Assembly (NCBI RefSeq): GCF_030867095.1 | Contig: NC_081824.1 | Location: 167,036,933-167,100,932, forward strand | From: Alligator mississippiensis | Lineage: Eukaryota > Chordata > Crocodylia > Alligatoridae | Length of the DNA: 64,000 nucleotides | Direction of reading: 5' to 3' | Part shown: positions 21,865 to 37,320 of the stretch, one piece after another | Layout: each line of letters starts with the position of its first letter | How positions within the stretch are numbered: position 1 is the stretch's first letter | Notes under the pieces: model-generated | The model's input: the letters and a program-made list of their open reading frames with translations, nothing else | Told to the model about the DNA's origin: nothing | The model's database searches: none | Translations under genes and position numbers: made by a program

Positions 21865-23750
21865 TAGGGACAGACGTTACACATAAACTGGTTTAAGTGA
21901 TCAGAAAATGGTATAAACCTGTAACAGAACAGACGTTCAGTGCACATAAACCAGTTTCAAAATGGCTGAAACTGGTATGAGATAAACCTGGTTGAATGTA
22001 GTAACAGACTTAACTGATTTGGTTCAAACCGGTTTATGCAATGTCTGTCCCAGACCCCTTGCTGGTTTAAGATAAAGCAGACACCCCCAGCATCCCAGCA
22101 TGCTCTCTGGGCTGGGTGGGGCTCTCTGCTCCACAGTGGGGCTGGCCCCTCCCCTCTTGCTCTCTAGCTGGAGCAGGCCCTGGCAGAGACACTGGCGGGC
22201 ATGCCCCGGTTAAGGCAAAGTGGGCAGGGAGGGAGTTAATTCTTTCCTCCTTCCCCTCTTCCCCCACCTGAGCCTGGGTCTCCCTATCAGCTGGGGAGTA
22301 GAGGAGACAGGGCTGCAGCAGTGGCCCTAGAGCTGGCAGACCCCAGCTGCAGGGAAGGGATGGAGGAAGGAATTAACCCTTCTCCCTGCATCTTAATGGG
22401 GCTCCCTGCACCTCCCCTTCACCTTAATGGGACTATGCTGGGTTGGTTGTCCCGCAGGGTGTGGAGGGGGGTACTCTTCCCCTTCCTCCTCCTTCCCCCA
22501 AAGGGGCAGCAGGAACATGGAGCTCAGATAGGCAGGGTGTGGGTGAGCGTGCAGGGGCCCCCACACACTCGCCCCATGGCGTGCAGCCCCGGATACCTGG
22601 CAGCAGCAGGTGGGGATGTCAGAGACTGGGGGGGGCTTCCTCGTGTGAGTGTGGAGCTGCAGGCCCACAGCGTGGAGCCCCTACAATAGAGGCAGCCAGT
22701 GCTGCATTGGGGGCTAGGAACACAGCCCTGTGCAGCCTGCCTGGCCACTTCTAGCCCCAGGGCTCCACACTGAACACCTGCAGCTCTGCACTCACATGGG
22801 GAAACCTTGCGCTGGACTCTGCAGCGAAACCAGGGATGGGGCTCCCTCCACTCCTGGCACAGTGCAGGGACTGCACAACTGGGAGCAGGGGAAACAGGAG
22901 GTTCCAATGAGGGACTTCCTCCGCTGCCAGGCCTGCAGCTACAGGTGCAGGGAGCAGAGCCTCGGGCATAAGGCAAGCTCTGCTCCCTCCTCTTTGCAGT
23001 GCTGCGCCTGCATCAGGCAACAGTGCCCTGATGTCCCCACCTGCTGCTGCTGCCAGGTAGCGGGGGCTGCACACCATGGGGGAGTGTATGTGAGTCCCTA
23101 CAGCCCCCACCTCCACACCCTGCCCAGCTGAGCTCCGCAGTCCTGCTGCCCCTCTGGGGAGAGGAGGAGGGGGAAGAGTTTCCCCTAGCACAGAACAGAG
23201 CCTCCCCCTACCCTGGGGGGGAGGAGTGGGAGGAAGAGTCTGCCTCTGGGGCTGGGCAGCAGCCCATAGAGGCCCCCCTCCCCACCTTGCAGCAATGGGG
23301 GAGAAGCAGGGGGAAGAGTCCCCCTCTGGGGTCAGGCGGCCTCACAGAGCCCCCCTCCCCACCCCACAGTGGCGGCAGGGAAGGAGGAGGGAGAAGAGTC
23401 CCCCCCCAGCACTGAACAGGACCCCATTCCTGGCCCTGCGGTGGTGGGGGAGGGGGAGGAGGGGAAAGGTTTCCCCTCTGGGGCCAGGCAGACCTGTGTG
23501 CCGGGATTGCTCCCAGCTGTCAGGGAGCTGCTGGGGCGGTCCTGCCGGGGCCTGGCCATGGCCCTACTCCTCATCTCAGCTTCCCTGTGGAAGGGAGGGC
23601 TGCTTTAGCACCCCCGGGCTTCTGGTTTGAGCCACTGCAGGCATGTGCCAATCGTCTATCCACTTGCAAACCAGTTCACTCTCTGCAGGTTAGACTAACC
23701 TGCAAAGACTGAATCAGTTCAAGCTTGGGCTTTCTGAATGTCTGTCCCTA
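21865..23750. mobile_element. Non-autonomous DNA transposon, TAGGGACA termini, copy 2
   Basis: Left end TAGGGACAGACGTTACAC and right end GAATGTCTGTCCCTA are inverted. The first ~180 bp and last ~60 bp match copy 1 (1332-3012), while the interiors differ. The interior here is a GC-rich tract including a ~78-bp minisatellite at 23155-23500 (core GAGGAGGGGGAAGAGT.CCCCTCTGGGGC). Frames of up to 150 codons come from composition. No transposase is present. Confidence 0.65.
23155..23500 (+). repeat. Minisatellite, ~78-bp unit, about 4.5 copies
   Basis: Units beginning GGAGGAGGGGGAAGAGT followed by CCCCTCTGGGG and a C-rich CCCCCCTCCCCACC segment recur at roughly 23155, 23222, 23295, 23375 and 23450. 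It lies inside transposon copy 2. Confidence 0.7.
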
Positions 23751-23857
23751 TCCCCAGAGAAAAGAACCCGAAGCTTCTTAAAGACACAGTATACATGGCT
23801 TTTACAACCCCATGTGAGTTAAAACACTTCTGAAATTTCTGTTTTGCATCTGCTATA
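23690..23857. repeat. 168-bp segment duplicated at 19193-19360 (copy B)
   Basis: The right end of the TAGGGACAGAC element and its immediate 3' flank up to TTTTGCATCTG. The flank is then cut by a hAT MITE at 23859. Because the flank is shared with copy A, the two are related by duplication, not by independent transposition. Confidence 0.85.
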
Positions 23858-23858
23858 T

Positions 23859-24045
23859 CAGGGGTGGGCAAAATCCGGCCCGTGAACCAGATGTGGCCTG
23901 ACAGGCCATTTTATCTGGCCCGCGGGGCCCCTAAAAAAATTTGAAAATTAATATTTATCTGCCCCTGGCTGCCTGTCATGTGGCCCTCGATGGCTTGCCA
24001 AAACTCAGTAAGCGGCCCTCCGCCCAAAATAATTGCCTGCCCCTG
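23859..24045. mobile_element. hAT MITE (CAGGGGTGGGCAA family)
   Basis: Ends CAGGGGTGGGCAAAATCC and TTGCCTGCCCCTG are inverted; the flanks TGCTATAT and TGCTACAG agree at 6 of 8 positions. It is 187 bp, the same size as its relative at 24640-24826, and in the opposite internal orientation. Confidence 0.75.
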
Positions 24046-24299
24046 TGCTACAGGCATTCAAGGGATAAGCCAGAAATAAAAAAGAAAATTCATTACCTAA
24101 ATCAGGTGGCTCTCAGTCACAAAATGCTCTCAACAGGCAACCGGTTTTCTCACTCTGCCAATATGTCCCAGCTGACTACTGCTTTTCAGTACTTCTATTT
24201 TCTGCCTGTTTAGGTTAGGCAATACCCTGTATTACTGATGACACTATGTTGGCGTTCTCAGTGTAGCTCTTTCTCAAACAAGTTCTGGTTTAATTACTG

Positions 24300-24330
24300 G
24301 TGTTACGGGGGGGGGCGGGGGGGGGGGGGA
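24300..24330 (+). repeat. Poly-G tract
   Basis: A run of G broken by few other bases (GGGGGGGCGGGGG...). Length may be unreliable in the assembly. The surrounding 24046-24639 shows no other feature. Confidence 0.8.
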
Positions 24331-24639
24331 ACAAGGTTAGATGCATCCTCATTACTTGCAAAAATGTCTGCCAGACTTTACACAAAGGAGATGCCATACT
24401 GGCACCATCTGTGAGATACTTGGCGTACCTCTTCCCAAACAACATAGACTATTTTCTGCATTTCATCTGTCAGCTCCAGACCCTCCCTCAGTAAGTAGCA
24501 CATGGTTCTGACCACTGCTACATGTGACTTTCCACCGCACTATAGAGGAAGCCTTGCAGAATGTTCTGCTGAGTTTTTGTATTGCAAGTTCCTTCTAAAA
24601 CAAAAGCAGGGCTAAGAAAACTATTTATAGAGGCTACAC

Positions 24640-24826
24640 CAGGGGTGGGCAATTATTTTGGGCAGAGGGCCATTTACTGAGTTTTGGCAAGCCATCGTGG
24701 GCCGCATGACAGACAGCCCAGGGCAGATAAATATTAATTTTCTAAATTTTTTAAGGGCCCCACGAATGGGATAGAATGGCTTGGTGGGCTGCATCTAGCC
24801 CCCGGGCTGCATTTTTCCCACCCTTG
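24640..24826. mobile_element. hAT MITE with perfect 8-bp target duplication
   Basis: Ends CAGGGGTGGGCAATTATTTT and GCATTTTTCCCACCCTTG are flanked by GGCTACAC at 24632-24639 and 24827-24834. It is a 187-bp non-coding element. 24835-25391 downstream holds nothing recognisable. Confidence 0.85.
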
Positions 24827-25391
24827 GGCTACACTGCAGGTAACCTTTAAGCTAGGTACCCAGGGTGTTGCTTCCTAGTGCCTTATCAAACTTTTCTTTC
24901 TGCCATGCAAATATATCATTCCTGTTATTAAAAACATCTGTTGTAACCACCACTTGTACACATTGTTATACATGGATGCATGTAGATAGATACAAGCAAA
25001 TATATAGAATGGCAGATTTGAACTATAATGGTTTTATAACATTTTGCTCAGTATATCCTCCTGGGCCTGATATACTGGCTAGATTTGATGCTGCAAAAGT
25101 AGTATGGTGCCCCCTGGTGGCATAAACCAAAAAAAGGACACCAGTTCTTTAATGGCATCTACAGAAAAAAGATAATTTTTTACATGATTTTTTTTATCAA
25201 TGTGAATACCGAGGAAAAGACAAAAATGCTTGATTGAAGTTTCTGTACAGGTCCTCTGTGTCTCTTACATGTCATGAGATGACATTCAGAGAGTAAGTCT
25301 GCCTGGCTGCAAAATCTGCCCAGTGTTCCTGGTCTAAGCATGCATGGGTAAATGTTTTTCTTTCATTTTCTCTGACATCCTGTATATTCAC

Positions 25392-26206
25392 TAGGGCTGC
25401 ATGAAACTTCAGTCACTGATTCACTTTGGAGGAGATTTGGCAGCCGAATCTCCGTATCTGAATCAAATCAAATCAGGAGACCCGTTAATCTCTCCGAATC
25501 GAATTGGAAGCCTCCAATTTGATTTGGAGAGATTCAGAGAGATTCAACAATTTGGACATAGACACAGCTTTATATGTTTTTTATACATACCTCAAAGTAC
25601 CAGGCAGCTCATGAATGCTGAGATGGTGGGGAGGATGGAGCATCCCATGGGAGCACGGGGTGGTCCCCAGAGAGCTTGGCAGTGGGCCCAGAAGTGGACC
25701 AGAAGCACTTCCAGTCCACTTCCAGGCCCACCATGGAGCATGCAGGGGATCCCCCCCCCCCCACCTCCTGGCTCAGAGACTGGTGCCTTCTGGGTCTGGG
25801 GGGGCACCCAGGGTCCCCCTATGGCTAATCACCAAGCCAGAAGGGTGCAGGGGGGAACTCCGCATGCTTGGCAGTAGACCAGGAAGTGTACTGGAAGTAC
25901 TCCAGTCCACTTCTTGATCTACCGCTGAACACACGGGGGCCCCCCCCCACTCCTGTGGGAAGCTCCATCCGCCCCACCATCTCAACGTTCACAAGTCATG
26001 ATGGTACGTTGAGTATGTTGAAAAAACATTTAAAGCTGTGTCTATGGCCAAATCGCTGATTCTCTGAATCAGAATCGAATCTTCCGATTCGGATTTGGCT
26101 GAGTCGAATCGGGACAGTGAGCCGCATCAGTGAATTGAATCACTGTCTTCTGAATTGGGCTGAATCCGAATTCTAATCAAACATGGCCTGCTTCACACAC
26201 ACCCTA
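25392..26206. mobile_element. Complete long-palindrome hAT element (815 bp)
   Basis: Begins TAGGGCTGCATGAAACTTC and ends GCTTCACACACACCCTA, flanked by ATATTCAC (25384-25391) and ATATTCTC (26207-26214), 7 of 8 identical. Almost the whole element is an imperfect inverted repeat: GAATC-rich outer arms, then GACACAGCTTTATATG versus TAAAGCTGTGTCTATGG, then two facing copies of a GC-rich block with AGCTTGGCAGTGGGCCCAG-like units. It is the best preserved of the three family members in the window. Confidence 0.85.
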
Positions 26207-26784
26207 ATATTCTCTCTGGATCTACCTAAGAAGAGGAGGAGGAAATTTTGTTTCCATTTTAATTTTTCAGAGCCATGTTCAACAAATAAAATAGGAAATG
26301 TTAATTAATCTTTTTTTATAAGGGGGATTATGGAGGTAGAGATTAAAATAAGTGACTTGCCCTAATACATAAAGTAAAAATCATAGTCAAAACCAGGGCT
26401 GGTTGGAAAATAGGAAACAGGCTGTCAAAGTCTGTATGCCAAAATGTATCCTTTTTCATTAACAACTGTATAGAAATTTTTCAACTAGCATTCCTCACAA
26501 AGGAATGCTACTGACAGCAGGGCCACAGATTCTTCAAACTATTTCAGTTAACCTGTGTGTATCTCAGGTTTGCTATGAAAACCATGCATGGCATGCACAA
26601 TGTTGGCTTTTTTGTGTGAAGCCATGAATCTAGGACAGTGAGAAGATCTGATTTCCATTTTGTATCACCTGCCTTAGCTGATGTAATACACAGCAACATG
26701 CATGTGCCATCCTGCTGAATGCTGCTCCACTACTCACTTCATCAAGTTTTCACCTCAAAGCTGATTCAATGTGTAAGATCAAAT
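26207..26784. other. Intergenic DNA, nothing recognised
   Basis: AT-rich unique-looking sequence without exon, repeat or regulatory structure that I can support. Confidence 0.5.
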
Positions 26785-28014
26785 ACATAATGTTATAATC
26801 CGGTCATATATATAAAGTCTGCGTGTTTTTAGGGGACCTTTTTATGATTTTGTACCCACCGGGCCTCGTACATCTTACCTCAGGTTTCTTTGCTCTGAGT
26901 GCTTACCGGTACTCGCCTTACCGTTGCCAGTGGCCTTACGGGAGGTCTTCACATGCGTCGCAGGTTGCCCCTTCTTTCCTGCCACGACTTTGAATCTTCC
27001 AGTGGGTAGGACTTCGTACTACGTGGTCACCCTCGTCGGTCACCTGTTTTGTTGATGTCTTCTGCGGGGCTCCTCCTCCCCTACACCTCGCCCTTTTCCC
27101 AGCCCGGCGAGTTCTGGTCGCTTTCTTGACAGACCGTACACCTCCTTAAATTCTTAACAATGCGCCTGCCTCTCACTCCCTCAGTCTATTTTAGATACCT
27201 CCTCAGGCCCTTCTAAAACAGGGAAAACAAATGGAATACCTTCACGATTCAGCTTAGCAACTTAATAAATATCACGAGAGGCATAACCTTGCCCCTGTTG
27301 AGCTTCCTCAGGGAACACGGCTAACCCCTGTACACCCCTACTTATTGACTGAGCTACCTCTGCGGGGTCCAGCTCTATGCCCCCACAAAACCGATCCTGG
27401 TTGAACGTTACTCCTTCTTCTCTCTGGCGAGACCCTCTCTCTGGATCCCTTGAGGGCAGCGGCCCTCTCTCCGGGTCTCTGCAGAACCGTCGCCCTCTCT
27501 CCGGGTTTTCTCTGTCCTGCAGCCCTCTCTCTGGGTCCTCCTCAAGCTGCAACCCTCTCTCTGGGTCTTCCCAGGTCCGTTGACCTCCCCACGTCCTGGG
27601 GTCTCCTTCTGCCTCACCTCCTGGCTTCTCTGCAGGTATAGTCCTTGCTTGAGGTGCTGGCTCACTGCCGGGCTCTGCAGCTCCCTCACAGTCTATGCGT
27701 GGAGTTGCTCCTGGCGTCTCATGCCCCCAGCTAACACTACCAGCGAGGCTTCCTCCCGGCACATACGCGCCCCATCTCTGTCTCACCGCCGGCCCTTTTA
27801 CATCCGCCAGCCGGCGGTTGCGAGTGACGTCATCTGCCGGCCGCAGGTGCCATAAGGCATGATCAGCGCTCCACGCGGGCTTTCCCAGCCGTCCTTGCTC
27901 CTCCGCCGCTCCTGCGGTGAGTAAGTTTCCCTTTTTCTCCGTTCCACCCCCAGCTCCTGGCTCTGGGGTTCCCCTAGTGGCCCCAGGAGTCTCCCTGGTT
28001 TTCCTCTCCCTGTG
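26785..28014 (-). mobile_element. Probable solo LTR or LTR-retroelement fossil, unclassified
   Basis: On the minus strand it begins TGTCACAGGGAGAGG at 28014 and fades into AT-rich sequence near ATTATAACA at about 26785. It carries a CRE (TGACGTCA, 27825-27832) followed by a TATA-like TGTAAAAG and then a transcribed-region-like stretch with a 30-bp tandem repeat. GC content is far above its surroundings. No target duplication could be matched and no retroviral enzyme domain is visible, so the family and the 3' boundary are uncertain. It is treated as a fossil. Confidence 0.4.
27433..27582 (-). repeat. 30-bp minisatellite, five exact-period copies, in frame (DPERG repeat)
   Basis: CCCTCTCT recurs at 27433, 27463, 27493, 27523 and 27553, an exact 30-bp period. 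On the minus strand each unit reads as a decapeptide of the form xDPERGxxxx (one unit has NPERG), within an open frame at 27262-27786. The last five positions of each unit vary while DPERG is kept. This is consistent either with recent repeat homogenisation or with constraint on the peptide. Confidence 0.8.
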
Positions 28015-28156
28015 ACAGATTGGAAATCATTTTTTAGTTGTTTAGGATAAAAATTAGCCTGGCGGTCACTTTTCTAATCTTGGCGTTTGGCTGCCATCTT
28101 TAAAAATGGCAGCCATGACTAATGAGATGAATAAATGTCGATATCTCGGTACCTAT

Positions 28157-28949
28157 TGTGCAGGCCGGGAGCGATCCGGGCCCGTCTTTGCGCACGCGGG
28201 CTGTGGCCAGCAGCCCGGGCACGTGGGGTCGGAGAAGACCGGGGCGAGGTAGAATTAGTCACGGCCGCGTAGTGGTTGATTTAAAGATTGTTTACTTACA
28301 CCAAAGGTGGTCATGGTGTAGGCTGGACAGTTTCCAGGCACAGCTCCGCTTAAATCCTCGTTACAGGACTACGACAAGTTCGTTCTTTCCCACGGAGTTG
28401 TTGAAGCTCCGTGGGTTCGGTAGTTTCTCGTGCAGGAAGGGATACGTCTAGGAATCTATCGGCGATGGGGAGAGGCTAGAGGCTGGTCAGGCCTCCGTTG
28501 CCTTTTAAGAAATGTGTTGGGTCCGTGAGGATCCGCAGCGCTTAGAGATCTTCACACAGCGTGAAGTCTCCTTCTCCTGATGTTCGTGGAGTCCTCCAAT
28601 TTCTCTCCAACTGATTTCTCTCCAACTTGGGCGGAAACCACCCAAGCTCTTTATACAGCTAGCAAGCCAATCACTATCCGCCACGTGTGCATAATTTAAT
28701 GTGAACCAGTAATGTGGCTCGAATTTGAATACAAATGGCGGGAACTCTTTGCACTGAGCATTTCTTAGATGCAAAAAGAAATGCACCATGCAAAGAAAGC
28801 TTCAAATTGGCGGGAAATTCTCCGTTGCACCGGGGTTCTCTTCTGCAGCAGAAAACTTCATCGTGCAAAGAAGCTGCAATTTAGCGGGAAAATAATTTAG
28901 CAGTGCTGAAGCGCACACAAGCAAAAAATCACAACTTTGGGTTGTAACA
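28157..28949 (-). mobile_element. Solo LTR fossil (ERV type), 793 bp
   Basis: On the minus strand it runs from TGTTACAACCCAAAG to CGGCCTGCACA (TG...CA ends), with flanking 5-bp copies ATAGA and ATAGG (4 of 5 identical). A TATAAA (28655-28650) with an upstream inverted CCAAT marks U3, and a GC-rich R/U5 region follows. No internal region adjoins it. The low decay of the ends suggests it is younger than the hAT elements around it. It is a fossil without coding capacity. Confidence 0.7.
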
Positions 28950-29284
28950 TCTATGAGGCCAGTTTTGATTTTCTAAATGACTTTAAATAGATATTGTAAT
29001 AGCCTACAAACTTCCTTTGTCTTTTGATGAGCCCACTGTTTGGCAGCTCTAAGCCTTTAATGCAAAACCCATCAATATAGACCATGTTTTCACAGTACGA
29101 GTACTTGTTTCAAGTGGAAAGTTTTATCATTTATTTCTTCAAAGTCACACTTAATATTATTAATAACAAATGTACCAGTGCTTATGGAGCACATTTAAAT
29201 AAAATAAAATGCTTTAACTCAAATTTGAAGTCGAGTCTGTGACATAGCGTACACTGGACATTCTTAATCTAGGTATTCTTCTTC

Positions 29285-29514
29285 TGTATCACTATGTTCT
29301 TCAGATGACTCTACAACAGTAGCTTTAATTGGCTTATCTGAATGTTCCTTTTAATTGTTTAGAGGTAATTTCACTCCATCTGGCAGTCCACTTTTAGTAT
29401 GTATTACTGGTTCCAACACATCCAGCGCTGACATCCACCCAAAATTCGTTGGATCAAGAGTTTGTGCACGGTGTGAATTTATCCACTTATCGACTTCATA
29501 GATGTTCCTCCTTA
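29285..29514 (-). pseudogene. Unrecognised protein-coding remnant (possible transposase C-terminus)
   Basis: A minus-strand frame reads RRNIYEVDKWINSHRAQT, then LDPTNFGWMSALDV, EPVIHTKSGLPDGVKLPLNN and a stop, with a further acidic tail-like reading (SSEEHSDTEEEYLD) in line beyond the stop. The text looks protein-derived (balanced composition, acidic C-terminus), but I do not recognise the family. A hAT element inserted at its upstream side (29523-29958). It could be the end of a transposase or a decayed retrocopy. Confidence 0.35.
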
Positions 29515-29522
29515 CTCTACCC

Positions 29523-29958
29523 CAATGGTCTTCAACCTTTTTAAGTAGGTCACCTTTGGTATTTAAATACAACCCAAGATCTACTGTGTGCAACTGCCAC
29601 TCCTCCCTCTCCTCCCCTGCCCAGCAGGTAAGTCTGTAGGGAGGGAAGGGGTGGGGGGACAGATGGAGGCAAAGGGAAAAAAAATTGGGTGGGGCATGCC
29701 TCCCCAGCAGGTAAGTCCCACCCAGCCGGGTCCCCACTCAACCTACCCCTGCTCCTGCCTCTGGCACTGTCCCTCACCGTGGGGGCCTCAACCTACCCCC
29801 ACCCCTTCCCTTCCCTTCCCCATGGACTGACATCCTGGGTTGGGGCACACATATATGCATGCACATGGGCACTCAGCCTTCCCACCCCAGCCTCGGATTG
29901 ACTCTAAGAGGCTCTGAGATCTACTGGTGGATCAAGATCCACTGGTTGATAACCACTG
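29523..29958. mobile_element. hAT element with perfect 8-bp target duplication
   Basis: Ends CAATGGTCTTCAACCTTTTT and CACTGGTTGATAACCACTG are flanked by CTCTACCC at 29515-29522 and 29959-29966. The interior is GC-rich with an inverted GGGGAGGCATGCC / CCCCAGCAGGTAAGT-like region. It is non-coding. Confidence 0.85.
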
Positions 29959-30109
29959 CTCTACCCTGTCAGAGTCTGATCTCCCAATTAACTTTGCACA
30001 GGCTAATCTTGTTAGCGGACCTGTAGAGAGCTCATTAAATGGTGGGGAGGTCTAAATCAACAAATTAGAATTACAGTAAATGAGGTGCCAGCTTTGCATT
30101 AAACCAGCA

Positions 30110-30400
30110 ATTCTCAAGCAGGGTGCTGTAGACTATTAGCACTGCCAGGTTTACAAACACCTACATATAATTTACAAGATAAACGTATAGATTACTATTT
30201 GAACTCTCTGGCATTAAAAACATTCTGATCTCTTGTGGCCTTTCTGATATCTTCGCAACAACACTGCTTTATTTTTGTCTGTAGTCAAAACACAAGTGAA
30301 AACTAAGTGGTGGCCTTTACTGAGGGTGCCTCAAGTCTAACAAGCAGTACCTGGAATCTTAAAAATTTACCAACCACTACATAAAACAAAAATGGCTTTG
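30110..30400. mobile_element. hAT MITE, same family as 3557-3890
   Basis: It contains CAATTCTCAAGCAGGGTGCTG, ACAAACACCTACATATAATTT, ACAAGATAAACGTA and CTGAGGGTGCCTCAAGTCT, in the same order as the copy at 3557-3890. Ends are decayed. Confidence 0.6.
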
Positions 30401-30460
30401 CTCAGGTCCTCCTGTCATACCCATTTTGCAGGTAGTAAAACTAGGAAATGGAAAACAGAA

Positions 30461-30860
30461 CAGGAAGTCAGGTGCGGGAGGGTAGATTAGCAAGCAGGAG
30501 AGGAAAGAGTAGGTAGGGAGCAGAGGTAGGGCAGGAGGTCAGGAAGGGAGCACAATTAGGAAGCAGAGAGCAGAGCAGGAGGGAGCACAGACTAGGGAGC
30601 AGCAAGAGGAGAATGAGTAGGGAGCGCAGGCAGCGGGAGAAGGTGGAACAGAAGGTCAGGCAAGAAGCATCAACTAAGGAGCGGAAAGCAGAGCAGGAGG
30701 TTAGATGGAGAGGATAAACTAGGAAGCGAAAAGAGAATAGGCAGGGAGCAGGAGGTCAGGCAGGGATTGTGGACGAGGGAGCAGAAAGCAGAGCAGGAGG
30801 GCAGTTGGAGAAGCATAGACCAGGGAGCAGAAAACAGAGGCAGGAAGTGTAACAACAGCT
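30461..30860 (+). repeat. Purine-rich degenerate minisatellite
   Basis: An A/G-rich array built from variants of GGGAGCAGAAAGCAGAGCAGG and AGGTCAGGCAGGGAGCA with a unit of about 55-65 bp. It lies directly upstream of the YIPF4 CpG island. Confidence 0.7.
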
Positions 30861-30889
30861 CAGGCAGGGGAAAAGGCAGGCGAGTGGCA

Positions 30890-31560
30890 GTGCGGGAGGG
30901 CGCGGGGCTCATTGGCGACCCGGCCGAAAAGGCCGTCCCAGCTGCCCCGCAGCACCAACACGCAGCGCCCCGCCCCTCTGCAGAGGCAGACTCGGGGCCC
31001 AAGACAGCCCTGCGCCTGCGCAGTTAGCACGCGGGTAGGGGTGGGACGGGTGACGTGGATGCTACAAGCAAGGCAGTTGGGGGCGGGAAGATGACGGAGG
31101 CGGAAAGGCTAGGCGCGCGGCCTAGTTGCGTCTGCCCAGGAAACACCCAAATAAAAGTGGGGGGAGTGTGAATCTGGAACAAACCAAGCCCCACCATAGG
31201 TGGTGGGGGTAGAGTTCTATGTTCTCCAATCAGGACCAGCGTTATATTTGGGTCACCCGGAAGCATAGCTGAGAGGGCGGGGAGTTTCTGGAGGCGAGGT
31301 TCTCAAGCAGCCAATCAGGCGGCGCGTTACAGGCCGCCCATGGGCGGGGCGGTGCCGAGCTGGTCGTGTCGGGGCGCCGCACCGGGGGAGCCGGGCAGCC
31401 TCCGCCGCCGCCGAGCCCCGGACCTAGGCCCCGCCGCGTCCCCGCACCGCCCCGGCCCTCCAGGCCCCGCGCCGGCGGGGACATGCAGCCGCCGGGCCCT
31501 GCGCCGCCGCTCTACGCTCCCGGTAGCGGCGACTTCACCTTCGTCTCTTCCGCCGACGCT
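30890..31560 (+). promoter_or_regulatory. YIPF4 CpG island and promoter
   Basis: CpG-dense DNA begins abruptly after the purine minisatellite and runs through YIPF4 exon 1. Visible elements are an NRF1-like TGCGCCTGCGCA (31011-31022), a half-CRE TGACGTGG (about 31051), CCAAT boxes at 31225 and 31311, and a GC box GGGCGGGGC at 31342-31350. No TATA box is seen near the start, as expected for a housekeeping gene. The start of transcription is not fixed by sequence; it is likely within ~150 bp of 31483. Confidence 0.8.
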
Positions 31561-31564
31561 GACG
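31483..31564 (+). CDS. YIPF4: YIPF4 coding exon 1
   Basis: The ATG at 31483 opens MQPPGPAPPLYAPGSGDFTF then VSSADAD, matching human YIPF4 ([26 protein letters not shown]). The exon ends GAC G|GTGAGA (phase 1) and joins AT CTT in exon 2. It encodes the proline-rich cytosolic N-terminus. The complete gene reads through six exons to a 248-residue protein (human 244). YIPF4 is a Yip1-domain, five-span membrane protein of the cis-Golgi/ER-Golgi interface; partners of the Yip1 family are Rab GTPases and other YIPF proteins. The exon lies within the CpG island. Confidence 0.97.
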
Positions 31565-37091
<5,527 letters not shown>

Positions 37092-37275
37092 TAAATAGAA
37101 TCCCAAACCAAATATAGTGACTTGATTACTGAACAGTCCATTCTGTTTATTCATAGACGACAAAAGCTCCATCTCTCTGTGTATGCCGTGAGAAGAAATA
37201 GTATCTTATTCTAAACATACTTCTTTCATGGATTAGTGTTAGTGATCTAGCCATGATGGTCCAGGAATTACATGG

Positions 37276-37282
37276 CTTGCAA

Positions 37283-37320
<38 letters not shown>

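Noticed and set aside
22321-23630. Several 80-150-codon frames on both strands
   Set aside because: They fall in the GC-rich interior and minisatellite of the transposon at 21865-23750 with no domain similarity.
27433-27582. Regularly spaced 30-bp repeat as a CRISPR-like array
   Set aside because: Units are contiguous with no unique spacers and the context is a vertebrate genome; it is a coding-frame minisatellite.
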